The position numbers and the translations under genes are program-made. The notes beneath the pieces were generated by a model that made no database searches, was not told the DNA's origin, and was given only the letters and a program-made list of their open reading frames with translations. Shown here one piece after another: positions 54,717 to 64,000 of a stretch of 64,000 bases of DNA (the stretch's first letter is position 1; every line of letters starts with the position of its first letter). The stretch lies in the NCBI GenBank assembly GCA_949987705.1, contig OX465283.1:72487720-72551719 (forward strand), read 5' to 3'. The stretch comes from Thereva unica. Taxonomy: Eukaryota; Arthropoda; Insecta; Diptera; Therevidae.

Positions 54717-54968
54717 CAGTGAGCATCAATATAAAGTTAACACAAATTCCCCTTTATTTTATTTTGAGCCTTTTAGGTAGCCTCCAGGACCCCCTTAGAG
54801 GCAAATGCGAATTTTTAAATTATTTTTTAATTGTAGTAGAGACTGTTACGAAGATTTTAAGGGGTCGTGTAGCCTCCTCCGATTTTTTTTGAGGAGGTAA
54901 AAACGTGGATTTTTTAGTGTATTTTTGTTGTTGAGCCTTTTGTGTTAACTTTATATTGATGCTCACTG
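54717..54968. mobile_element. Tc1/mariner-type MITE
   Basis: Ends CAGTGAGCATCAATATAAAG, extending to about 29 bp with GTTAACACAAA, and exact inverse at 54,940-54,968. Flanked by TA on both sides (54,715-54,716; 54,969-54,970). 252 bp, non-coding. Confidence 0.87.
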
Positions 54969-55033
54969 TACATTTCTTTTGTTTGCTGTTGCTGTTTTCT
55001 AGAGTGGACAGCCGATATTTGAATCTAGCTTTA

Positions 55034-55257
55034 GAGGTTCCGCCAAAAGAGTTGATGCCGGAGCGCGCAGCTGGGGAAATTAAAGCTGTACACAAATAAA
55101 AATTGCGCACATAATGATAAGAAATGCGCTTATGTATTTTCAAATTTCCCCTTCGAAATTTGTTGCGACTAGGCTAAGGGACGGGAACGGCATGCGGGGA
55201 TTCTACTGCGCATGGAAAACGCGACTTTCTCGGCATCAACTCTTTTGGCGGAACCTC
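55034..55257. mobile_element. Short TIR element, TA target
   Basis: Ends GAGGTTCCGCCAAAAGAGTT, continuing to GATGCCG (27 bp), and exact inverse; TA flanks both ends (55,032-55,033; 55,258-55,259). 224 bp, non-coding. It sits at the edge of a retrotransposon endonuclease fragment. Confidence 0.85.
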
Positions 55258-55261
55258 TAAC

Positions 55262-55500
55262 TAGAAAGTGGTCAGATTCACCATTCGCACCTACCAGGTC
55301 CTTACTTGGAGGATACTGGAGCTGCCCTTCTGTCTAAGAGAATATGGTCTATTTCGTTGCAGTATCTTTCGCTGGGAGATTGCCATGTGTACTTGGGAAT
55401 ATCTTTTCTTGGGAAATTATGTTGAACTGACGATCATATTTTTGCTCATCGTAAAATCGATAACACGTTGTCCGTTATCGTTTGATGTTTCGTGGAGACT
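55262..55500 (-). pseudogene. Retrotransposon endonuclease fragment
   Basis: Minus-strand translation over changing frames gives TWQSPSERYCNEIDHILLDRR-like and GANGESDHFL stretches, the end of the EEP endonuclease of RTE-type elements (usual I-D-H-I-L and S-D-H signatures). Stops interrupt it. Likely the same family as 54,122-54,545. Confidence 0.6.
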
Positions 55501-57519
55501 TTCCTTTTCAATGGTCGGTCTGCACTAATGACAACAGTAATAATGGCAATATTAGACTAGACGAGACCTACATACTTTGGCGATCAAATCTTCCAAGATA
55601 ATTTTTATGTCATACCTGGGGCAGGCATTAAATTCCGTTCAACTACTTCGAAGAATTCTTCTTTTTCATCGTCCTGACATCTAGCAACAAAAAAAATGAA
55701 CTCAAGTTGGAGCCAAAACATCTTTTTTCATGTAGAAATCGAATTTAAAAAAATACTTTTTATCGCCACTATTTTTTAGGAGACTTTGCGGTGTATTTTT
55801 ATACAACGAACCATCATGCCTAGCAGAAAAGACACAATAAGCCCACGCAAAAAGGGAAATTTTATAAATTGCTCAAAACAAAACGAATTTTGATTGAAGT
55901 TTTCCTCTTTGAAGAGCACCGTTAAAATCATTTCATTCGTAATGAATTTGCCTCATAATTAGGAAATCTCGCGAAATTTCAATAATGGCGGCAGCCGGAG
56001 TCCCCTGGTGTCTGCTAATTCATAACTTTTCAATAAAGGCTTTGATCTGAATTTGTTACAATGCAAAGTGGATCACAATAACGGATGAAAGTTAATCAAA
56101 TCGAAAAACACCTCAGCAGAAGAGCCGCGCCGAACTGGTGGATCAAACTGCGACCAGCTCTAATGCGCGAGCAGTCCCCGAAAACAACTGTCCAAGATCG
56201 AAGAGTTTTTGATTTACCGATAAAACTCGATAAACACAATTCACCTTAATTGCAGACTGTTGATTTTGTACAGTTGTTATTGTAATTACACATTTCTTCC
56301 GATTTTGTTTTTATTTCTCCTCTTCGTCTGCTTCTTCTGGCGCGTCTTGAGCGGGGCTGATACCGTGTACCTGAGACTTTTTGTTACCTTGTTGGATTCG
56401 TTTGATTTCGAACCAGTTCCGAGGCACAAAGTGGATTTGACTTAATCAAAGACTGTGCCACTTGCTCATTCAGTAAAACGGTCTAAAAGCTGTCAAGACA
56501 CGCCGATTGCCAGATTGCCAGATCGCCGATTTCAAGGGAGAAGCAGACATGACAGGAAAAAGTATGGTCGTGGTCTGATTTACCAAATTCAAACATTTCT
56601 TGTGTAGTTTTATTGATTTCAACAAGGGATTGGACAATTGCAGCCGTGACGCAGATCGAATACCGCATGCTGAGTGACGAAATTGCTTTGTCCGGCCAAA
56701 GGTAAAAAGTGGTTCAATTGGCTTTTTCGATTTTTTTATCCATCGAGAGGAAATTCTCGGGCATTTTTATTTAGGAGTGGGTATTCAAAATTTGAAGCGG
56801 TTTGAAACATTTTAACGGATTTATTCCGTGATGGAAAGTGATAAAAAAGGAATTGTTTGGTTCTAAGTGGATTCCATTGCTTTGTCGTAGGTTATTTAAT
56901 AATAATTGATTGGAATTAGTCGATTTCTAATAGTTGACCTTATTTAATTCTCATCTCATTCAAAATTTATTGAATTTCGTTGATGTTCAACCAAAATAAC
57001 GTAAACAATGCAAAAATTGAAAATGTAAAATAAACAACAAATTTTCACGATCTATCAAAGTTTCTCAGAGCAGTGGGAATTTGGAAATTTATGTTTGACT
57101 AGCAAAAGTCCACGGATGGCAATGCCTTTAAAGACGTGAATAGGAAAAAGGTACATAATTGGAAAAATCAAATCTGCAAACATGATTTTCGATACAAAAT
57201 TAGAGTTACCTGTAAAAAATATGTTAAAACTTTTTGCGAAATTTCGATGTTGAGGACCCCCTATCGTAAAAATTTTGTACTACGTGCACAACAGGCATCT
57301 AGGCAATTATATTCAGAAAATGTCTCATGCGCGTAGATTTTGACGTCCCGGGCGGGGCCTATGCCATGTGCAGGCTTGAGATCTGCATTTATGTCCGATA
57401 TACAGTTCTCAGCTAGTACAAGGCTGTTTTAGTAGATCGGAGCGGTTCTTCGCCTTTCCCACTTTCCCCACCTACATAACCTTCCTTCTTTCTTCTTCCT
57501 TCTATACATTCCAGGTTAC
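55501..57519. other. Spacer, nothing recognised
   Basis: No supported gene or element. Small frames (for example 56,260-56,445) lack recognisable features. Confidence 0.4.
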
Positions 57520-59250
57520 CAGCGCCGGCCCTAGGGTAGAGCGAGTGGAGCGGTCGCTCTAGGCGCCAGGTGGTAAGGGGCGCCAAAATGAATGCGAAAA
57601 ACAATTTCGAGCAAAAAATAAAATTTTGGTGGTACTTTTTGAGGGCGTTGTTTGTAGCTAGCCAAGTCTATGTACTCATCAATATGACTCGAAGACGGCA
57701 CAAGCAGGGAGCACTGACTCCAAGACCGGTCGTGCTTGACCTTAGGCCACATCCTGCTCGAGATAGTTGGAGCAGACTGAATACTGCGGATCTAAACTCG
57801 AAAAAAAAACCACAATCCTAATGTGTAAACAATCATGCTGAAGTTATGAATGGTACTGCGAAAATGTACTACTAACGATGGACTGCGGATACCAGGTGAA
57901 CTTCGGTTTGAATTAGCCTTCCATTGGTGATACGGAGCTCTGCCATGGCCGAACGTCCTTTCTTGCCGAGCTCCACACATTTCTGGGGCTCCCACAGTTC
58001 TCAAAAGAACGACCTACAAGGCCAGTTAGATATTTTTGGATCTATGCTTCAAGGCCCGTAAACTCTGGGATGGAGTACGTTGAGATCACTCCGTCATTGG
58101 GAGATCTCCTGCGGAAGTAAAGGCACCTAATCGGAAAGGCGACTCGAAAAAATGAATGCTTTCAGAAGACGGGGTGGCGTAGCCCGAGAACGTTTTATGC
58201 GATATTTGGAAGCTGGCTACTCCCGTGTAGAGGTTGGTAGGGTCTGCGTGGCCCTCGAGGAAGAAAGGGATACCGATATACTAAATAAGAAGATCATCTG
58301 GATGTTCTCTAGGACATAGTAACCCAGCGAAAAGGCGAAGGCTTTGGCCATACGGTTTGAAAAGCCTTAAGAAAAGTCGGACGCACCCATAATGAAGTCT
58401 ATAACGACTCCAAAGCCGACCTTCTGTCAAATAGCGGAAAGTGTCAGAATTGTCGTGCTTGCGACTAGCAATCTGGAGACTCTTCTGACCACGAAACAAC
58501 TAGTTACCGTGCAATGAAGTCTTTAGGAGGTGGTAGCCGAATTGGCCCAGGTCTCAGAACCGCCCAGGTCAGTAGGGGTCGGCGCGCCCTATATGATGGA
58601 CCGCCTTAAGCCTTGGAAGGAGCAAGCCTTGTTGCTGTAGACGGGAACAAGCTGCCGCGCAGCCTTTTTGTAATCGGCTACTTTCCGGCAGCAACAGAAG
58701 ACCCCACTGGCATTATGTTGAAAGGATAGGGGTCCAAAAGAAGACCCTAAGGGTGTAGGAGTGGAGAATACTCCACAAAGTGCACCGCATAAAATACACA
58801 GATATGACGTTGTCAGGATGGTGAACACTAAAATTTTGGGCTGATGGCAGGAGAAGCTTCTTTTAACGAGAAGGTGACTCTCAAACTTACTAGCTGGGCA
58901 AGCCCTAATGCCCAATCATGCAATACAAACAACCAAATAGCCTCCAAAGAAGGTGGTTCTGTTGGCGAAACGTCGGGGAAGCAACTCTGAGAAAACATAC
59001 TTTCTCTATTGCCGCTACAGGTGGAACTGTGACCCTAAAACTACCATCGAAATCCTTATGGGGCCCCCAGCCCATAAAGGCTTGCAAAAGGGGAGATATA
59101 ATCCCGTAAGGAAAGGGCAGGCAGGCAGTACTCGAAAAAAGTTGTATCTAGGGCAACTAGAAATACAATTTATGTGAAGTGAAAGCGTCCAACAAAGGGC
59201 GCCGAAAGACAATCTCGCTCCACCTTCAGCAAGGGCTAGGGCCGGCGCTG
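57520..59250. mobile_element. hAT-like element copy B
   Basis: Ends CAGCGCCGGCCCTAGGG and its inverse CTAGGGCCGGCGCTG. Flanking octamers CAGGTTAC (57,512-57,519) and CAGATTAT (59,251-59,258) agree at 6 of 8 positions, a decayed 8-bp duplication. It is the inverse match of copy A (16,377-19,690) and gives the insertion-free form of that copy. 1,731 bp; several 60-110 codon frames but no hAT transposase motif recognised. Confidence 0.78.
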
Positions 59251-59355
59251 CAGATTATTCCTATCATAGCCCTCCTTAGCTCTTCCCCACTCCACCAGGC
59301 GCATGTCATCTTTTGGTTGATGATTTAGAGTCGCGTCAGTAATAGTCGGGAGTAA

Positions 59356-59647
59356 AGGCCGTATCAGATCAAATTTTTGAGCAGCGACAGCAGCAGCGGA
59401 AAAGGCAGCATGCTGCTTCTTGCATCAGATTCGTTGTAGCAGCAGCAGGCAGCAAACGCTTTTTCGTCTTAAATAAAAAACTGAAATGTCAAAAAAGCTG
59501 CCTTTATGGGCAGCAAAATTAGGATTAGGAATGAAAATGCAGCGGCAGCATTCAGTGCTGCTTCTGTGGTCATGTGACCCGCTTTGACCAATAGAAACAG
59601 TTTGCTGCTGATATTTTTGTTGCGCTGCTTTGGATCTGATACAGCCT
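59356..59647. mobile_element. GCAGC-rich MITE, TAA target
   Basis: Ends AGGCCGTATCAGATC and inverse GATCTGATACAGCCT, flanked by TAA (59,353-59,355; 59,648-59,650). The interior is crowded with AGCAGC/GCTGC triplets. 292 bp; the 3-bp TAA duplication fits PIF/Harbinger-derived MITEs. Confidence 0.83.
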
Positions 59648-59801
59648 TAAGTTAAATAAAATATCACGGGTTGGTTGTGGCTGTTCCTTCTACTTCTTTC
59701 TCTTCACTATTTTCTGACTATAGCTGCTGTTCGTCATTGCACTCTGCACGAAAAAAATAGATTGAAGACAGTATAAAGGGGCTTTCCCTGAGCCTCTAAT
59801 C

Positions 59802-60351
59802 CAGGGGTTCCCAACCTTTCTGTGGTGCGGGCGCATTCGAGATTGCAAAACAAACTGGCGGGCACAAGTCAGATTTAAAAACAACACAACACATTGGTAG
59901 CACCTGATGATAACAGTAAGAGTTTACAACGACCGCTCGCTGTGACAACTAATATTATACTACTATAATAATACAACAAAGACGCCGGGAAAGACATGAT
60001 TGTAAGGCTTCTTTCATATTGGATGGCAGTTTGGCCGAGATTTTATTGCTTTTCGTACTAAGTAAGTCAGTTTTACTCAATAAAAATGCAACCAAATCGT
60101 GGGACCTATCCGACAAAGTTAGGGTCTAAAGGTCTAATTCGCCTGGTGGATTAGACAGATGTTAGTGTAGCCAATTTAGCGAATTTCTCACTACATCTAG
60201 CAAGATTTTTAAAATTAAAGTAACTTTTAAATTTTTTTTATTTTTAAGATTTGTTTTTTTTTTTTTTCGTATTTTATCACTTTGTCGTGGGCACAAATAA
60301 ATATCTTCGTGGGCACATATGCGCCCGCGGGCACAAGGTTGGGAACCCCTG
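59802..60351. mobile_element. hAT-type MITE, 8-bp target duplication
   Basis: Ends CAGGGGTTCCCAACCTT and exact inverse. CTCTAATC is duplicated on both sides (59,794-59,801; 60,352-60,359). Inner ends share GTGCGGGCGCAT/GCGCCCGCGGGCAC. 550 bp, no transposase. A textbook hAT MITE. Confidence 0.92.
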
Positions 60352-61059
60352 CTCTAATCTTTTACATAAAAAAACTAGTTGGGATATGGGTTTGACCTCT
60401 TGGGTCACACCACTGACATATAGGAGTGGACTGCTGTATGCCAATTTTCAGTGGAACCACTTTTCTCCAGAAATAGAAAACCTTTTTTATGCAAGGTTTG
60501 AAAAATTCGTGATGTTTGTATAAGGAAACGTAATTTTTGCACGATTTGCAGGATGACATCAATATGTGTTGTTGGAAGCTATCGCTCTGCAGAGTCCAAA
60601 AAAGATCACTTCCTTTAGAACGGGTCTTATTCCATAGAATTTATTAGATATTCTTGAAATTTTTTTCAGAACATTTTTAAGTTAATATTTTTCTTTCGAC
60701 ACCTCAAAGAAGTCGTATCGGTATCGTGCCGGTAAAAAAATCACTTATGACGTTTAAACTAAAAAACGGCTCAACCAATTCTTTTCAGATCATATTTCCG
60801 TTAATTTTCTTCGAACGACACTTCAACGAAGTCCTTATATTTTTTGATTTGCACGATATCGTGCAGGAAAAAATGACCAAATACGATCGACACAAACATA
60901 CTTCTTCTCAAATTTTTGCTTAAAATGCTATTGGGACTTTGAAAAATGAAAATACTTTCAAATTTTTGATTTCGATTTTCGAACCGATTACAATAACTTA
61001 TGTTACTGGGAAGTTAAAAATACATGTGGAGTTTCAGCTTGTCATGACACTGCTAAGAT

Positions 61060-61510
61060 CATAACGTACATAGAGAAGGGTAATGGTCCTAGTACGGAGC
61101 CCTGCGAAAAGCTGCATGTTATCGGTAAGGGATCCGAAATCAGGTAACTGCGGATTAAAGAGGTAGCAGAGAATGTAAACCTCATGAAGGTTGCCAATTT
61201 GGTAAATAGGCGCATGTGGTCAACACTATGGGTAAATTCAAAAACTCATCACTGCCGCATCAATGCAGAATTCAGCTGCAGACTTCAAATTGAAGTCTGC
61301 AGCTGAATTCTCCAGCGTTGCGACTGTGATGAGTTTTTGAATTTACCCTATTAAATGCCCTACTGAAATCAGGAAGAACGAGAAAACCAATATAACCAGA
61401 GTCAAGAGCCATTCAGAGATCAGTAGTAACGTTCCGAAGTGCAGTTTTACAGTTCTTGCCTTTGCAAAAGCCAGACTGTGAGCGACTTGATAAGCACCCC
61501 GTCTAACAGT
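61060..61510 (-). pseudogene. RT fragment of the split-LINE family
   Basis: Minus strand: SQSGFCKGKNCKTAL, then a DFSRAFNSVDHMRL box interrupted by the hairpin MITE, then SATSLIRSYL and QGSVLGPLPFSMYV. Same family as the RT at 21.9-27.7 kb (SGFRKSSSCKTALLK, DFSKAFD). Frames are broken; non-functional. Confidence 0.8.
61230..61348. mobile_element. 119-bp hairpin MITE
   Basis: Ends GGGTAAATTCAAAAACTCATCAC (first 20 bases GGGTAAATTCAAAAACTCAT) and exact inverse, flanked by TAT on both sides. The centre, about 61,271-61,313, is a perfect palindrome of 21 + 1 + 21 bases (GAATTCAGCTGCAGACTTCAA arm), so the whole element can fold into one hairpin. It splits the RT AF/DH box of the host fragment, which rejoins across it. 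Confidence 0.88.
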
Positions 61511-62529
61511 GACCGTCAATTTGTCATGCCATTAATTTTTATAGTTTGTTTGTTTGTTTATTTTTATAGTACCTTACATAAAAGACATCAGATACTTGTA
61601 GGGCCATAGGTGGCAAGACTATTTGGGGATTTACATTTAGGTAGTACCATTTCGCGTTTTTCCACTGAAGCGGAAAATGCGATTTCTCAAGGCAGCTATT
61701 AACAGTTTATAGGGAAGCTTTGCAATCGGTCCGAAAATCGAAGTAATTTTCAATGTATTTTCATTTTTCAAGGTCCCAATAGCGTTTTAAGCATAAATTT
61801 GAGGTATGTTTGTGTGTGTGTATGTGTGCGTACGTATGTGGCCGTTTTTTCCTGCGCGATATAGCGCGAAGCAAAAAATATATCGACTGTGTTGAAGTGT
61901 CTTCCGAAGTGTATTAACAACGGAAATATGATCTGAAAAGATTTTCATAAAATTCGGTCGAGCCGTTTTTTTTATTTTATCGACATATCTGAGTTGCTTG
62001 ATATCGCGCAAACTTACAATGATACCGACTTCGTTGAGATGCCGTTGGTAGCGCATTACCGAATTCATAACCTGAAAAGATTCTCATAAAATTTTATCGC
62101 CTCCTTTTTCTGTTTAAATGACATATGCGATTTTTATTCCTGCACGAAAAACGCGCAAACCAACAATGATATCAATTTGTTGAGGTGTCGTTCGAAGTGT
62201 AGTAACGAAAATGAGGTACCAATCGAAGAATATTAAGCAAAGCTCTGAAAAAATCTCATATCATTCGGTCGAGCCACTTTTTTGATTAAATGATGAAAAG
62301 CCGCCTGCTAAGGGTCACAAGCACCTTTAATTTATTAGTTTTTATAATATCTAATAAACCCTTTGAAATAAAATCCGTTTTAAATGAAGTTACCTTGCTG
62401 AATCCAGACAAAATGAGAGCTTCCCAACAAGACGTCACCGTGCAAAAATTACGTTGTCCTTTACAAACAACACGAATTTTTACAACCTTAGATCAGCAAT
62501 TTAGTTTAGTTTTGTTTGATTAGTTTTGC

Positions 62530-63075
62530 AGATGGGGCGGCGCTCCAATAACCACCTTGGCATGGTTAGATAAGGTTCAAAAAAGGGCCCTTAAATTAAT
62601 TGATGACGACACCGCTTGCTCCACCATCGACCCCCTGAGCCATCGTAGGAATGTAGCAGCACTGACAAAATGTTATCGCTCTTACCCTAGTGACTGTTCC
62701 TCCTAGTTAAACGCTCTCCTGCCTCCACGGCAATCTTATACCGGCAACACCAGATTAGCACACTCGTCTCATTCCTCCACCTGCAACTCCCCCTTTCACG
62801 CACTCAACAAGATATGAACTTGTTTGTAAATAGAACAACTCGACTCTGGAATAATCTCTCGCAGTCAGTATTTCCGAGCTCCTACAACATCCAAGAGTTC
62901 AAACGCAGGGTTCATCACCACCTTCTTCAATACCCCTCCCCCGTACCTTTATAATCATCCCCCCTCCCCCGTACTAAGTTTACTGATAGACATTGCACCA
63001 TGACGTGACAAATGACATGACGGACTAGTAGTACAAAGGGTGACTCCTGAGCTTAGCACTACTACATAAAAAAAA
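62530..63075 (+). pseudogene. Non-LTR RT C-terminus, 5'-truncated
   Basis: Reads WGGAPITTLAWLDKVQKRAL, KLIDDD, then LSHRRNVAALTKCYR, and further on TLARLWNNLSQSVFPS-like and EFKRRVHHH, the C-terminal region after the RT. It ends at an A run (63,066-63,075). Same family as 12,937-14,525 (-) and 8027-8106. Frames break near 62,700. Confidence 0.85.
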
Positions 63076-63525
63076 AGATATCTCCTGAAGTACGAAGAAA
63101 ATGTTCGTTTTCTAAAGTTCAGGAAAAACAAATTCCCTAAAAAAATCTTTTATATTTACCACTATTATCGTTATTTGAACTAGCTTCTCTCAAGATTACT
63201 TTGGCAAAAGTTCTGATACTAGTCAATTTCCCAATAGTGTTAAACCGATTACTGATTTCTAAGAAGCCGTGTGGACCAAAAGGGTCAAACCCACAACCCA
63301 ACTAGTTTTTTCGAAAATATCTTACCAGATTACTATGTAGCAAACTAAATTTAATTCAGCTGTATGTTTCGATAGGAGTCCCCCATCTGAGCAAGTTCTA
63401 CTAACACGTCGTGCATATCATCTAATTGACGGACTAATGGTTTTAACGTATCTATTCTACTTTCTTTCATTTTTCATCTACTTGTACTAAACATTATTGC
63501 CTACAAAATACATCGACAAAAAAAC

Positions 63526-63815
63526 AGTTTTTGAGTGATTCTTTGACCAAAAAGTGATTTTTGCATACTCTGACCTTGAATAACTTCGAAAGGGTTAAGT
63601 TTTCGAAAAAATGACAACGGCACTTCTTACGTTTCGTATTGACTGATCAAAAGACAATTTCGAAAATATTATTTTTTGAGTGAAATATTTGGCCGAAAAG
63701 AAATTTTCCAAAACTTTGACCTTGAATAACTTTCAAGAGTTGCATATTATTTCATTGTCAACATTTTGGGGCACGGGGTTGTATGACCTATAGAAACCGA
63801 GATACATGGAAAACT
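63526..63815 (+). repeat. Degenerate tandem pair, ~145 bp units
   Basis: TTTTTGAGTGA, a GACCAAAAAG/GGCCGAAAAG block and TGACCTTGAATAACTT occur in the same order in both units (TGACCTTGAATAACTT near 63,570 and 63,716). Divergence between units is substantial. Non-coding. Confidence 0.6.
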
Positions 63816-64000
63816 CGGAAAAACGCGATATCTTCGGCGGCTATGTTTTTTTTTATTCCGAAATTGTTTTCTTAAAAAGTCACAAGGAAGCTGTGTACCA
63901 AATTTCAACCATTTTAGAATTTTGTCTCCTTAAAATGCTAATTTCCCCGACTATCCATCATGAGGATTAATTTCTGCTACTTCATTCAATGCCGAAATTG
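63816..64000. other. Right-edge sequence, nothing recognised
   Basis: No structure identified before the window ends. Confidence 0.4.

Larger units (their letters stand above)
60505..62475. repeat. Inverted diverged copies of the 0.9-kb repeat
   Basis: 60,505-60,960 (+) starts GTGATGTTTG...GGAAACGTAATTTTTGCACG, as at 905 and 2311. 61,757-62,475 (-) ends with the inverse AATTACGTTGTCCTTTACAAACA. Both contain the CGAATTTTATGAAAATC / TTTTCAGATCATAT sub-repeat, three times in the minus arm (about 140-170 bp apart). The innermost bases of both arms match (GCTATTGGGACTTTGAAAAA and GGTCCCAATAGC). The arms flank a retrotransposon fragment. Confidence 0.75.
60366..63310. repeat. Inverted 40-bp pair bracketing 2.9 kb
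   Basis: AAAAAACTAGTTGGG followed by TGGGTTTGACC at 60,366-60,410 recurs inverted at 63,268-63,310 with a few mismatches. Between them lie a lone CACTGACATATA hAT end (60,405), the inverted 0.9-kb family pair and two retrotransposon fragments. It may be the ends of one large decayed element; no target duplication was seen. Confidence 0.45.

Overview
The window is eukaryotic, A+T-rich and almost entirely made of transposable elements. Spliced transposon genes, an env-bearing Gypsy element with its own splice acceptor, PIF/Harbinger, piggyBac-like, hAT-like and Tc1-like elements, Helitron pieces and several kinds of non-LTR retrotransposon all point to an arthropod, most likely an insect. I cannot name the species. 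I found no cellular gene, tRNA, rRNA or CRISPR array that I could support. Bacterial signals (RBS, operons) do not apply.

Layout. 1-15.9 kb: a 1,406-bp tandem duplication, then a chain of MITE-like elements bounded by terminal inverted repeats (TIRs), and broken non-LTR retrotransposons (Jockey-type at 9.4-10.2 kb, another family on the minus strand at 12.9-14.5 kb). 16.0-21.2 kb: a decayed Helitron (5' end near 15,989, Pif1-type helicase remnant near 20.2-20.9 kb, CTAG 3' end at 21,170), invaded by a hAT-like element that itself holds three insertions, each marked by a target-site duplication (TSD). 21.9-27.7 kb: a minus-strand non-LTR reverse transcriptase split by two large inverted-repeat elements, each of which was invaded in turn. 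28.0-28.4 kb: an odd AAGAC-rich palindromic repeat.

29.4-49.5 kb is the core. An element with ACAAGT-rich inverted ends and a possible 5-bp TSD carries a CR1-group/Jockey-superfamily LINE. That LINE has an intact 952-aa ORF2, and its ORF1 (PHD-like finger plus FP-type domain) is interrupted by a 3,794-bp Harbinger element. The Harbinger has perfect 32-bp TIRs and an AAT TSD, and the ORF1 halves stay in frame on either side. It encodes a four-exon Myb/SANT-like protein and, convergently, a three-exon DDE transposase broken by one missing base. The LINE 3' UTR also received a complete 7.7-kb Gypsy/errantivirus-like provirus on the minus strand: identical 287-bp LTRs, TATA TSD, tRNA-Lys-type primer site, gag, pol reached through a UUUUUUA slippery site, and an intact env.

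49.5-64 kb: a quiet stretch with one GC-richer open frame, then RTE-like fragments, small TIR elements with TA, TAA or 8-bp TSDs, a second hAT-like copy matching the one at 16.4 kb, diverged inverted copies of the 0.9-kb repeat family, and further retrotransposon ends.

The order of insertion can be read from the nesting: the LINE sits inside the ACAAGT element, and Harbinger and Gypsy each sit inside the LINE. Identical Gypsy LTRs mark that insertion as recent. All comparisons were made by eye; family names rest on motifs, TIRs and TSDs, not on database searches.
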